Shown: positions 24,509 to 33,096 of the stretch, piece by piece
Numbering within the stretch: position 1 is the stretch's first letter
How the letters are laid out: each line of letters begins with the position of its first letter
Source of the DNA: CAVQXR01 sp963717955
Lineage (GTDB): Bacteria > Actinomycetota > Thermoleophilia > Gaiellales > Gaiellaceae
Length of the DNA stretch: 64,000 nt
Reading direction: 5' to 3'
Assembly: GCA_963717955.1 (NCBI GenBank)
Contig: CAVQXR010000002.1
Coordinates: forward strand, 620,001 to 684,000
Notes under the pieces: model-generated
Told to the model about the DNA's origin: nothing
Database searches by the model: none
Seen by the model: the letters and a program-made list of their open reading frames with translations, nothing else
Translations under genes and position numbers: made by a program

Positions 24509-24520
24509 ATGATGCACAAT
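24509..24520. promoter_or_regulatory. Back-to-back -10 boxes for the HAD gene and trkA
   Basis: Leftward CATCAT (24509-24514) stands 7 bases before the HAD phosphatase ATG. Rightward CACAAT (24515-24520) stands 6 bases before the trkA GTG. The two boxes abut, with only 25 bases between the divergent start codons, so each -35 region would lie inside the other gene. Confidence 0.4.
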
Positions 24521-24526
24521 CCAGCG

Positions 24527-25853
24527 GTGAAGATTCTCGTCATCGGCGCCGGCCAGGTCGGCTCGACGATCGTCGAGGCACTTCACCACGAGCACGACAT
24601 CAGCGTGATCGATCTCGACCACACGCGCCTCAACGCGCTCGCGTACCGGTTCGACGTGGTCACGGTCGAGGCCAACGGCGCCAGCAGGCGGGCGCTTCAG
24701 AACGCGGGCATCGGCGATGCCGACCTCGTGATCGCGTGCACGTCGCGGGACGAGACGAACATCGTCGCCGCGATGCTCGCCCGGACGCTCTCGTCCGCGA
24801 AGACGATCGTCCGCACCATGAACGTCGAGTACCTGGACGTCTGGCGCGAGCGCCAGCTCGACGTCGACTTCGTCGTCGCTTCGGAGGTCGAGACTGCGAA
24901 CGCCATCGCGCGCATCATCGGCATGCCGGCTGCGAAGCAGACGGACGTCTTCGCGGACGGTCAGGTGGAGATCGTCGAGTTCGACGTCCCGCTGGACCTG
25001 CCGGCCGGGGAGACGATCGGCCGGCCCCTCCGCGAGGCGCTCATTCCGGCCGACTCGAAGGTCGCGAGCATCATCCGCGCCGACACGCTGCTCGTCGCGA
25101 GAGGTGACGAGACGATCATGCCCGGCGACCGCGCGATCGTGATCGGCTCGCCGGAGGCCGTACGGGCGTGGAGCGCCATCGTGTCGCACGACGCGGGGCC
25201 GATCGAGGACGTCGTGATCTTCGGTGCGGGCCGCACCGGCCGCGCCATCGCGCGGACGCTGGTCGCACAGGGCATCCGCGTGCGCCTGATCGAGCCGAAC
25301 GCGGAGAAGGCGCGTATGGTCGCCGAGGACCTGGCCAGGCGTCCGCGTCTTCAACGCAACCGGGCTCGACCCGGACTTCCTGGAGCGCGAGCGGATCGGG
25401 CAGACCCGTGCCGCGGTGTTCGCGATGGGCGACGACGCGAAGAACCTCTACGCCGCGACGCTGGCGAAGGTCGTCGGCGTACGCTTCACGATCGCGGTCG
25501 TCGACGACCCGATCTCGCTCACCGTCCTCGAGCGAGCCGGCGTCGACGTCGCCGTGAATCCGCGTCTCGTGACCGCGGAGGAGATCGTCCGCTTCGCGCA
25601 CGACCCACGGATCCGGCAGCTGACGATGCTCGAAGGCGACCGCTTCGAGGTGCTCGACATCACGGTACGAGCGGACTCCGAGCTCGTCGGCACGCCGTTC
25701 AGGGAGCTCCCGCTGACCGGGTCGCTGATCGGCGCGATCGTCCGGAACGGGAAAGCGATCTTCCCGCACGGCGACGACATGCTCCTCGCAGGCGACCGGG
25801 CGATCCTGTTCACCGAGTCGTCGCGCGTCGCCCGCGTCGAGCGCGTGCTCTAG
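24527..25853 (+). pseudogene. trkA: Trk potassium uptake regulatory subunit TrkA, broken by one frameshift
   Basis: TrkA gates TrkH-type potassium channels in response to NAD(H) or ATP. The first 270 codons hold the first RCK unit with KILVIGAGQVGSTIVEAL, then RADTLLVARGDETIMPGD, and the start of the second with DVVIFGAGRTGRAIARTL. At about 25335-25340 (CTGGCCAGGC) the frame moves by one base. The remainder, from VRVFNATGLDPDFLERERIG to the stop at 25853, is well conserved in the new frame. Removing one base restores a 441-residue protein, close to normal TrkA length. Either the gene is recently broken or the read has an insertion error. The location next to TrkH- and Ktr-type genes confirms the function. 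Confidence 0.88.
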
Positions 25854-25941
25854 TCTAGGAGCCGGACCGCCCAGCCGTCGCGGCGTCGTCGAGCGGGCCC
25901 TCGGGCCGTGACGACCCACTGATTCCGGGCACCCGGAGCGA

Positions 25942-25947
25942 TAGCCT
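25942..25947 (+). promoter_or_regulatory. -10 box before the first TrkH-type gene
   Basis: TAGCCT lies 8 bases before the GTG of the first TrkH-type gene. No ribosome site is present. It may drive the three membrane subunits and ktrA as one operon. Confidence 0.4.
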
Positions 25948-25955
25948 TCCTGGCC

Positions 25956-27503
25956 GTGCCCGGTGCGTGGAGGCGAGCGGATGGACGGCCACGGCGCCAG
26001 TCCCACACGCTCGGCGTCGATGTCGGCAGCGCGCTCAACCTGGTCGCCGCGCTCCTGCGATACCTCAGCTTGACTTTCGTGTTCCCCGTCGCCCTCGCGG
26101 CTGGCTACGGAGAGCCCGTCTGGCCCTTCATCGTCTCCGGGCTCGTCACGGCCGCTGCCGGCGTCGTGCTCGGGGCCGTCACCGCCGGACGGGAGGGGAT
26201 CGGGCCGAGGGAAGGATTCCTCGTCGCCGCGCTCGTCTGGCTGCTCGTCCCTGCCTTCGGCGGGCTGCCATTCGTGCTGGCCGCCGAGCCCCAGCTCGGG
26301 AACCCGATCGACGCGTACTTCGAGTCGGTGTCGGGCTTCACGGCCACCGGCGCGACCGTGCTGACGGACATCGACGCGCTCGATTACTCGATCGCGATGT
26401 GGCGTCAGGCGAGCCACTGGCTGGGCGGCATGGGAATCATCGTGCTCGCCGTCGCCGTGCTCCCCCGGCTGCGGGTCGGTGGCCGTCAGCTGCTCGAGGC
26501 CGAGCTCGCGGGCCCACAGGACCTCGAGCGGCTCGGTGTCTCGATCCGCGAGACCGCGCGGCGGCTCTGGGGCCTCTACATCGGGCTGACCGTGATCGCG
26601 ATCCTCGCGCTCGCGGTCCTGGGCTGGAGCGGCGCCGATCCGGCGATGAATCTCTACGAGGCGACGGCCCACGCCTTCTCGGCGCTGGCGCTCGGTGGGT
26701 TCTCGACCGAGAGCGAGTCAATGGCTGCCTTCGCGCCCATCACCCAGTGGGTGGTCCTCCTCTTCATCGTTCTCGCCGGCATCAACTTCCTGCGGCTGTA
26801 CCGGCTTCTCGTCCAGCGCCACGCCGCGGCGGTCGCCCGGGACCAGGAGCTGCGGCTCTATCTCGCCTTCCTGCTGGTCGGATCGGCGCTGCTGCTCGTC
26901 GAGGTGGTCTCCGGGGGGGTCGCGTCGGGCGAGGAGGCGATCCGGATCTCCACCTTCCATGCCGTCTCGATCATGACGACGACCGGGTTTGCGGTCGCCG
27001 ACTACACGACCTGGGGGGCGCTCGCGCTGATTACGCTGTTCGCGCTCATGTTCATCGGCGCGTCGGCCGGCTCGACCGGGGGCTCGATCAAGGTCGTGCG
27101 TCACCTCCTGCTCTTCCGTATCGTGCGGCGCGAGCTCGACCAGACCGTCCACCGCGAGGCCGTGATTCCCGTGCGGCTGAACGGCGTCGTCGTCGACGAG
27201 CGCGCCCTCCGCTCGGTGCTCGTGTTCTTCGCCGTGTACATCGGCCTGTTCGCGATCGCGTCGATCGGGATCGTCATCGACGCGCGCCGGCTCGACGTGG
27301 CGATGGGGCCCTTCGACGCCATGGGAGCGGTGGCCGCCTGCCTCGGCAACATCGGGCCCGCGTTCGGATTCGCCGGCCCCTTCGGCTCGTACGCGCCTTT
27401 CAGCGATCTCTCGACCGGTATCCTCACCGGCGCGATGTGGCTCGGACGGCTCGAGATCATCCCGGTCGCCGTCCTGCTCAGCCGCACATACTGGCGGCCG
27501 TGA
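25956..27503 (+). CDS. TrkH-type potassium uptake membrane subunit (copy 1)
   Basis: A 515-residue integral membrane protein of the SKT superfamily (TrkH/KtrB/HKT), made of four M1-P-M2 repeats. The four filter-like loops are visible: VSGFTATGATVLTDI, LALGGFSTES, SIMTTTGFAVADYTTW and LGNIGPAFGF. LGGMGIIVLAVAVLPRL after the first loop and SAGSTGGSIKVVRHLL after the third are typical. It forms the potassium pore that TrkA or KtrA gates. The GTG start at 25956 is tentative because the first 20 residues are arginine-rich and unusual. Its stop overlaps the start of copy 2 by four bases. Copies 1 and 2 look like a tandem duplication. Confidence 0.9.
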   Translation: MPGAWRRADGRPRRQSHTLGVDVGSALNLVAALLRYLSLTFVFPVALAAGYGEPVWPFIVSGLVTAAAGVVLGAVTAGREGIGPREGFLVAALVWLLVPAFGGLPFVLAAEPQLGNPIDAYFESVSGFTATGATVLTDIDALDYSIAMWRQASHWLGGMGIIVLAVAVLPRLRVGGRQLLEAELAGPQDLERLGVSIRETARRLWGLYIGLTVIAILALAVLGWSGADPAMNLYEATAHAFSALALGGFSTESESMAAFAPITQWVVLLFIVLAGINFLRLYRLLVQRHAAAVARDQELRLYLAFLLVGSALLLVEVVSGGVASGEEAIRISTFHAVSIMTTTGFAVADYTTWGALALITLFALMFIGASAGSTGGSIKVVRHLLLFRIVRRELDQTVHREAVIPVRLNGVVVDERALRSVLVFFAVYIGLFAIASIGIVIDARRLDVAMGPFDAMGAVAACLGNIGPAFGFAGPFGSYAPFSDLSTGILTGAMWLGRLEIIPVAVLLSRTYWRP

Positions 27504-29030
27504 GATCGGTCGCGAGTCTGGGGCGGATGGGACGCCTTCCGGTGGTCGGCGTCGACCTCCCGGCCGCGCTGGGTCTGATCGGCCGGTTCCTGAAGTACTT
27601 CTCCCTGACGTTCGCGTTCCCGACCGTGCTCGCGGCCGGATACGGGGAGCCGGTCTGGCCGTTCCTCGCCGCAGCCGGGATCACCGTGGCCGTCGGCGCG
27701 GCGCTGCAGTACGGCACCGGGAGTCATCGCACGATCGGTATTCGCGAGGGCTTCCTCGTCGTTTCGCTGACCTGGGCGCTCGTCGCCTGGGCCGTCGCGC
27801 TGCCGTACCTGTTCGGTGAGCCCCAACTCCGCAACCCGGTCAACGCGTACTTCGAGGCCATGTCCGGCATGACCACGACCGGTGCGAGCGACGCTCACCG
27901 ACATCCCGGCGCTGAACCAGTCGATGACGATGTGGCGCCAGTTCTCGCAATGGCTCGGCGGCATGGGGATCGTCGTGCTCGGGCTCGCGGTGCTCCCGCG
28001 CCTGGGCGTCGCCGGGCGTCAGCTCGTCGAAAGCGAGATGCCGGGCCCGGAGTACGAGCCGCTGACCGCCCGCATCAGGGACACGGCCCGGCGGTACTGG
28101 CTCGTCTACGTCGGGCTGACGGCGCTGATGGTGCTCGTGCTCGCCGTTCTCGGGTGGACAGGGGTCGACCCGCTCATGTCGGAGTTCCAGGCCGCCGCGC
28201 ACGCGTTCACGACGCTGCCCACCGGCGGCTTCTCGCCCCAGGCCCGCTCGATCGAGCCGTTCGCACCCGCGAGCCAGTGGGTGATGGTGGTATTCATGGT
28301 GCTCGCCGGTGCGAACTTCGCGCTCCACTACAGGACGCTGATGCGCCGTACCAACCCCTTCCGCGACGAGGAGCTCCGGCTCTACCTGGGGTTGCTTCTC
28401 GCCGGCGCGGTCGCTCTGTTCCTCGAGCTGCTTCGCTCCGACATCTTCGAGCCCGGCGAAGCCGCGGTCCGGGCAGCGGCGGTACAGGCCGTCTCGATGA
28501 TGACGACGACCGGGTACGCGAGCGCCGACTTCGCGCTCTGGAGCAGCCTCACCTGGGTCACGCTGACCGCGTTGATGCTGATTGGCGGCTCCGCAGGCTC
28601 GACGGCGGGGGCGATGAAGGTCGTCCGCTGGCTCGTGCTCGGCAAGCTCCTCGCCCGGGAGCTCGACCAGACGGTGCACGGGGAGGCGATCGTTCCCATC
28701 CGGCTCAACGGCCGCCCCGTCGACGAGCGCATCCTTCGCGCGATCCTCGCGTTCGGGCTCATCTACCTGCTGCTGTTCCTCGTCGGTGCGTTCGTGCTCA
28801 TGGTCGATGCGACGGTGACCGATACGGGCCTGCGTCCGATCGACGCGATCGGCGCCTCGGCAACCACGCTCGGCAATGTCGGGCCGGCGTTCGGGTTCGC
28901 GGGCCCGATGGGATCCTTCGAGCCGTTCAGCGACTTCGCGACGTCGGTAATGGCCGTCCTCATGTGGGCCGGGCGCCTTGAGATCATCCCGGTCGCGATC
29001 CTCCTCACACGGCGGTACTGGCGTGCCTGA
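27500..29030 (+). pseudogene. TrkH-type potassium uptake membrane subunit (copy 2), one frameshift
   Basis: Paralogue of the preceding gene; both share FPV/TALAAGYGEPVWPF near the N-terminus. It opens at the GTG overlapping the previous stop; an ATG nine codons later is also possible. The reading frame runs to MSGMTTTGAS, then shifts by one base at about 27887-27893 (GCGAGCGACG). It continues as LTDIPALNQSMTMWRQFSQWLGGMG and so on to the stop at 29030. One extra base explains the shift, and the repaired protein would have 509 residues against 515 for copy 1. All four filter loops are intact otherwise. It is either a very recent lesion or a sequencing insertion. Confidence 0.88.
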
Positions 29031-30363
29031 CCTTCGCGCCCTGCTGAACCACCCGGCGAGGCTCGTCTCGCTCGCGTTCGCGACGGTCATCCTGGCCGGG
29101 GCCGCCGTGCTGATGCTCCCGGCCGCCACGGTCGAGCCGGGCGGCGCCTCGTTCCTCACCGCCGTCTTCACGTCGACCTCCGCGGTCTGCGTCACCGGCC
29201 TCATCGTGGTGGACACACCGACGTACTGGAGCGAGCTCGGTCAGGCCGTCATCATGGTGCTGATCCAGATCGGCGGGTTCGGGATCATGACCTTCGCGTC
29301 GGTTCTGGCGCTGATCGTCGCCCGGAGGCTCGGTCTCCGGTCACGCCTGATCGCCCAGGCCGAAACGGGCGCCCTGGAGCTCGGCGAGGTGCGGCGCATC
29401 CTCGTCGGGGTGGCCGTGTTCAGCCTGCTCTTCGAGGCTGTCGCTGCCGTCGTCATGGCGCTCCGCTTCGCGCTCGCCTACGACTACGCAGCCGGAGATG
29501 CGATCTGGCGCGGTGTCTTCCACGCGATCAGCGCATTCAACAATGCTGGGTTCGCCCTGTGGAGCGACAGCATGATGCAGTTCGTCACGGACGGCTGGGT
29601 CTCGATGACCGTGTGTCTCGCGATCATCGCCGGCGGAATCGGCTTCCCGGTCTGGCTCGAGCTGAGACGTCAGTCCAGGGCTCCGGGGCGGTGGTCGATC
29701 CACACCAAGTTGACGCTGCTCATCAGCGCCATCCTCCTCATCGTCGGCTTCGCGTCGGTTCTTGTCTTCGAGTGGAGCAACCCTGGAACGCTCGGCTCCC
29801 TCGACGTCCCCGGGAAGCTGCTCGCGAGCTTCTTCCAGGGCGTGACGCCTCGCACCGCGGGCTTCAACTCGGTCGACTACGCGCAGCTCGAGGAGCCGAC
29901 CACTCTCTTCCAAGACGTCTTGATGTTCATCGGCGCCGGCAGCGCGTCCACGGGCGGCGGCATCAAGGTGACGACGTTCGCCCTGCTCCTGATGATGGTT
30001 TGGACGGAGATCCGGGGCGACGACGAGGTGAATGTGTTCGGACGCCGCATCGGTGCTCCGGCCCAGCGGCAGGCGCTCGCCCTCACGCTGATCGCGCTGA
30101 TCGCGGTTGCGGCCAGCACGCTCGTGCTCGTCGTGGTCAGCGATGCGACGGTCTCGCAGAGCATCTTCGAGTCCGCCTCCGCCTTCGGCACCGTCGGCCT
30201 CTCGACCGGCATCACCGGCGGCCTGCCCTCCGCCGGTCAGGTCTCCCTGATCGTGCTCATGTTCCTCGGTCGCGTCGGGCCGCTGGGGCTCGGGACCGCC
30301 CTCGTGCTGCGGGAGCAGCGACGCAGATACCGTTACGCGGAAGGGAGACCAATCATTGGCTAG
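29023..30363 (+). CDS. ktrB: Potassium uptake membrane subunit KtrB
   Basis: 446 residues, eight-helix SKT-family pore closer to KtrB than to the two preceding copies. The filter loops read TSTSAVCVTGLIVVDT, ISAFNNAGFALW, TPRTAGFNSVDY and FGTVGLSTGIT. QIGGFGIMTFASVLAL and SASTGGGIKVTTFALLL are KtrB hallmarks, including the intramembrane loop glycine string that gates the pore. The GTG start lies 8 bases inside the end of copy 2. It overlaps ktrA by 8 bases, so channel and gating ring are made together. Confidence 0.95.
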   Translation: MPDLRALLNHPARLVSLAFATVILAGAAVLMLPAATVEPGGASFLTAVFTSTSAVCVTGLIVVDTPTYWSELGQAVIMVLIQIGGFGIMTFASVLALIVARRLGLRSRLIAQAETGALELGEVRRILVGVAVFSLLFEAVAAVVMALRFALAYDYAAGDAIWRGVFHAISAFNNAGFALWSDSMMQFVTDGWVSMTVCLAIIAGGIGFPVWLELRRQSRAPGRWSIHTKLTLLISAILLIVGFASVLVFEWSNPGTLGSLDVPGKLLASFFQGVTPRTAGFNSVDYAQLEEPTTLFQDVLMFIGAGSASTGGGIKVTTFALLLMMVWTEIRGDDEVNVFGRRIGAPAQRQALALTLIALIAVAASTLVLVVVSDATVSQSIFESASAFGTVGLSTGITGGLPSAGQVSLIVLMFLGRVGPLGLGTALVLREQRRRYRYAEGRPIIG

Positions 30364-31012
30364 GGAAGAGCAGTTCCTCGTCATCGGGCTGGGCCGGTTC
30401 GGCGGGGCGCTCGCCGAGACGTTGACGGACCTTGGCCACGAGGTGCTCGGTGTCGATGCCGACGAGAAGAGCGTGCGGGACTACGCGGACACCCTCACCC
30501 ACGTCGTCCAGTGCGACTCGACCGACCCGGAGGCCATGGCACAGATCGGCGCCCGCGACTTCCGCGCCGCGGTGGTCGCGATCGGCACGAACGTCGAGGC
30601 GAGCATCCTCACGACGTCCGTGCTCGTCGACTTCGGCGTCGAGCGGATCGTCGCCAAGGCGATCACCGCGGCGCACGGGAAGATCCTGGAGCGCGTGGGC
30701 GCCCACCGGGTCGTCTTTCCGGAGCGCGACATGGGCGTCCGGGTGGGCCACACGCTGACCGGTCGCACGATCGACTACATCCAGCTCGACCCCGGCTTCG
30801 CGCTCGTCGAGGTCATCGCGCCGAAGGCCCTGATCGGCAAGACACTGGCCGACGCGGAGGTGCGCAAGCGCCACGGCATCACGGTCGTCTGCATCAAGCC
30901 GGCGGGAGGGTCGTTCACCTACGCGACCCCGGACACGGTCGTGAAGGAGGGCGACGTGCTCGTGATCGCCGGCGAGACGCCGCGGGCCGAGGGCTTCGCC
31001 GAGCTCGCATAG
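30356..31012 (+). CDS. ktrA: Potassium uptake gating subunit KtrA
   Basis: A 218-residue cytosolic RCK protein with the nucleotide site FLVIGLGRFGGALAETL, followed by HVVQCDSTDPEAMAQIGARDF. IVAKAITAAHGKILERVGAHRVVFPERDMG comes next, a typical KtrA phrase. The C-terminal RCK_C domain (ALIGKTLADAEVRKRHGITVV to DVLVIAGETPRAE) is the known c-di-AMP-binding module in the family. KtrA octamers gate KtrB with ATP and are shut by c-di-AMP in other bacteria. TTG start, supported by a GGGAG ribosome site about 10 bases upstream and the 8-base overlap with ktrB. Confidence 0.95.
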   Translation: MAREEQFLVIGLGRFGGALAETLTDLGHEVLGVDADEKSVRDYADTLTHVVQCDSTDPEAMAQIGARDFRAAVVAIGTNVEASILTTSVLVDFGVERIVAKAITAAHGKILERVGAHRVVFPERDMGVRVGHTLTGRTIDYIQLDPGFALVEVIAPKALIGKTLADAEVRKRHGITVVCIKPAGGSFTYATPDTVVKEGDVLVIAGETPRAEGFAELA

Positions 31013-31029
31013 CTCGCCGCCCACACGGG

Positions 31030-31035
31030 TACGAT
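31030..31035 (+). promoter_or_regulatory. -10 box of the aquaporin gene
   Basis: TACGAT lies 7 bases before the GTG at 31043. Because an upstream in-frame ATG at 31034 falls inside this box, the promoter argues for the GTG as the true start. Confidence 0.45.
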
Positions 31036-31042
31036 GTCGCCC

Positions 31043-31780
31043 GTGGAGCAGGAGGACGTCCTACGCAGGAGCGTCGCCGAGGCGCTCGGAACGGGTGCGG
31101 TCGTGTTCGTGGCCGCCGGTGCGATCATCGCCGGCGGGAACGACCTCCTCGGCGTCGCGGCCGCCTACGGGATCATCCTCGCCGTCATGGTCACGGCGTT
31201 CGGGCACATCTCGGGCGGGCACTTCAACCCGGCGGTGACGGCCGGCTTCCTGATCACGAGGCGCATCGAGCCGATCCTGGGGCTGGTCTACATCGTCAGC
31301 CAGTTCGTCGGCGCCGTCATCGCGGCGGCCCTGCTGCGGGCGGTCTTCGACGACGCGAAGGCGGATGCGGTCAACCTCGGTGCGCCGAGCCTGGGGGCGG
31401 GTGTCTCCATCGGCGAGGGCTTCGTCACCGAGATCATCCTGACGTTCCTCCTCGTGCTGGTCTTCTTCGCCACCGCGGTCGACGAGCGGGGCGGGTTCAA
31501 GCTCGTCGGCGGCTTTGCGATCGGCCTCACCGTCTTCGCGGGCGTCCTCGTCGCAGGCGGGATCAGCGGCGCGGCGATGAACCCCGCGCGCGCCTTCGGT
31601 CCGCAGCTCGTCGGCAACTTCTGGGCGGACGGCTGGCTGTATTACGTCGCCTGTCCGATCGGTGGGCTGCTCGCAGCGTTCCTGTACGACCGGCTCTACC
31701 TGCGCGGCTCCCGCCGCGAGACGGCAGGACCCGGAGACAGCGTGATCGACGAGCCGGGCGTCGAGCGAGCCGTCGACTGA
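31043..31780 (+). CDS. Aquaporin (MIP family, AqpZ-like)
   Basis: 245 residues with six transmembrane helices and both half-helix NPA motifs, HISGGHFNPAVTAGF and GGISGAAMNPARAFGP. The start EALGTGAVVFVAAGAIIAGG and the helix VTEIILTFLLVLVFFATAVDE are typical of orthodox water channels. The residue after the second NPA is arginine, and the family's filter arginine is thus in place. It is near the Trk/Ktr genes and may contribute to osmotic balance together with potassium uptake. The start is set to GTG 31043 from the -10 box; an ATG three codons upstream would add MSP. Water rather than glycerol is inferred from the lack of the GLP aspartate. Confidence 0.92.
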   Translation: MEQEDVLRRSVAEALGTGAVVFVAAGAIIAGGNDLLGVAAAYGIILAVMVTAFGHISGGHFNPAVTAGFLITRRIEPILGLVYIVSQFVGAVIAAALLRAVFDDAKADAVNLGAPSLGAGVSIGEGFVTEIILTFLLVLVFFATAVDERGGFKLVGGFAIGLTVFAGVLVAGGISGAAMNPARAFGPQLVGNFWADGWLYYVACPIGGLLAAFLYDRLYLRGSRRETAGPGDSVIDEPGVERAVD

Positions 31781-31792
31781 GCCGGGCCTGCG

Positions 31793-32994
31793 CTACGGAA
31801 TCTCGCCGCGGACGAGGTCCTCGTAGGTGCCCGCCTCGCGGATCACCCGCCAGGTGTGAGCCTCGACGAGCGCTTCGGCGCAGAGCGGCCGGGCGTTGTA
31901 GGCCGACCCCATGACCCGTCCGTAGGCGCCGGTGTGGCCGACAGCGAGCAGGTCGCCCGGCTCCGGAAGCGGAAGCTCGCGCCCGCGGGCGAAGAAGTCG
32001 CCGGTCTCGCAGACGGGCCCGACCACGTCGACCGTCCCCCGGGGCCGCCCGTCGTCGGGCAGCACCGTGATCGGGTGGTAGGCGTCGTAGAGCGTGGGGC
32101 GGATGAGGTCGTTCATGCCGCCGTCGCAGACCGCGATGCGCTTGCCGGGAACGTCCTTGACGTACAGGACGCGGGTCAGGAAGGTCCCGGCCGGCCCGAC
32201 GAGCCAGCGGCCCGGCTCGAGCAGGAGCACGGCGTCGATCGCGGCCGCCGCGCGGACCGCCACGCCCGCGTAGGCGGCGACGTCGAGCTCCTCGCCTCCC
32301 TCGTAGGCCACCCCGAGCCCGCCGCCGACGTCGAGATCGCGGAGCGGAACCCCCCGCTCACGGGCCACCGTCCAGAGCTCCGAGGCTCGCGCGGCAGCCG
32401 CCACGAGCGGTGCAGTGTCGAAGAGCTGCGAGCCGAGGTGGAAGGAGATCCCGGTCGACTCGAGCCGGTCGTCCGCCGCGGCCCGCTCGCAGCGCGACGA
32501 GGGCGTCGTCGAACCCGAGGCCGAACTTCGTGACGGCCGATCCGGTCGCGATCTTCTCGTGCGTCTCGACGTCGACGTCCGGGTTCAGGCGGACCGAGAC
32601 CGGCGCGCGGCAGCCGAGCGCACGGGCGCGGGCCTGCGACCACCTCGAGCTCGCCGAGGGACTCGACGTTGATGGAGCGCACTCCGGCCCGGAGCGCGGC
32701 GTCGATCTCGTGGGGCTGCTTGCCGACGCCGGAGAACAGGATCCGATCGCCCGGCATGCCGGCCAGCTCGCACCGGTAGAGCTCTCCGCCGGAGACGATG
32801 TCGGCTCCCAAGTGCTCGGCCGCCGCGATTCGTAGGAGCGCGAGCGCGTCGTTCGCCTTGACCGCGTAGCAGACCTGATGGGGCGCGTCCCCGAGGGCTG
32901 CCTCGAGCGTCCGGATCCGCGCGCGGAAGACGTCGGCGTCGTAGACGTAGAGCGGCGTGCCGACCGCCGCGGCGATCTCGGGGAGGGGGCTCAC
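31793..32994 (-). pseudogene. lysA: Diaminopimelate decarboxylase LysA, broken by two frameshifts
   Basis: LysA makes lysine from meso-diaminopimelate with PLP. The first part (YVYDADVFRARIRTLEAAL, YAVKANDALALLRIAA with the PLP lysine, ADIVSGGELYRCELAGM) is intact. At about 32631-32637 the frame moves by one, giving VSVRLNPDVDVETHEKIATG and TKFGLGF. At about 32488-32494 it moves again, giving STGISFHLGSQLFDTAPLV and then a clean run through LDVGGGLGVAYEGGE, EPGRWLVG and CDGGMNDLIRPTLYDAY to CETGDFFARGRELP and GAYGRVMGSAYNARP. Two extra bases account for both shifts. The repaired protein would have 399 residues. Active-site residues are otherwise all present, which argues for sequencing error or a very recent lesion. 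Confidence 0.88.
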
Positions 32995-33000
32995 GGCGTG

Positions 33001-33006
33001 AGCGTA
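33001..33006 (-). promoter_or_regulatory. -10 box of the lysA promoter
   Basis: Read leftward, TACGCT ends 6 bases before the GTG of lysA, so lysA probably has its own leaderless promoter rather than only read-through from the arg operon. Confidence 0.45.
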
Positions 33007-33039
33007 GTCGTGCAGCCCGATCGGTCGCAGTATCGAAGC

Positions 33040-33061
33040 GTGCCAGGCACGTGCCTGGCAC
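33040..33061. repeat. Palindromic pair of an 11-bp GTGCCWGGCAC unit
   Basis: GTGCCAGGCAC (33040-33050) directly followed by GTGCCTGGCAC (33051-33061). Together they form a perfect 22-bp palindrome in the argH-lysA spacer, just upstream of the lysA -10 box. The same unit occurs four times at 49496-49539. Confidence 0.85.
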
Positions 33062-33096
33062 CAGAGTCGGCACCGATGGAAGGCCCGCGTGCCCGG

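Noticed and set aside
25859..25955. A c-di-AMP (ydaO) riboswitch before the potassium genes
   Set aside because: The spacer lacks the conserved riboswitch blocks, and the -10 box leaves no room for a leader.
25967..28981. A 1,004-codon open reading frame on the plus strand across both TrkH-type genes
   Set aside because: It joins an out-of-frame shadow of the first gene to the true frame of the start of the second. The first part is arginine-rich and has no family pattern.
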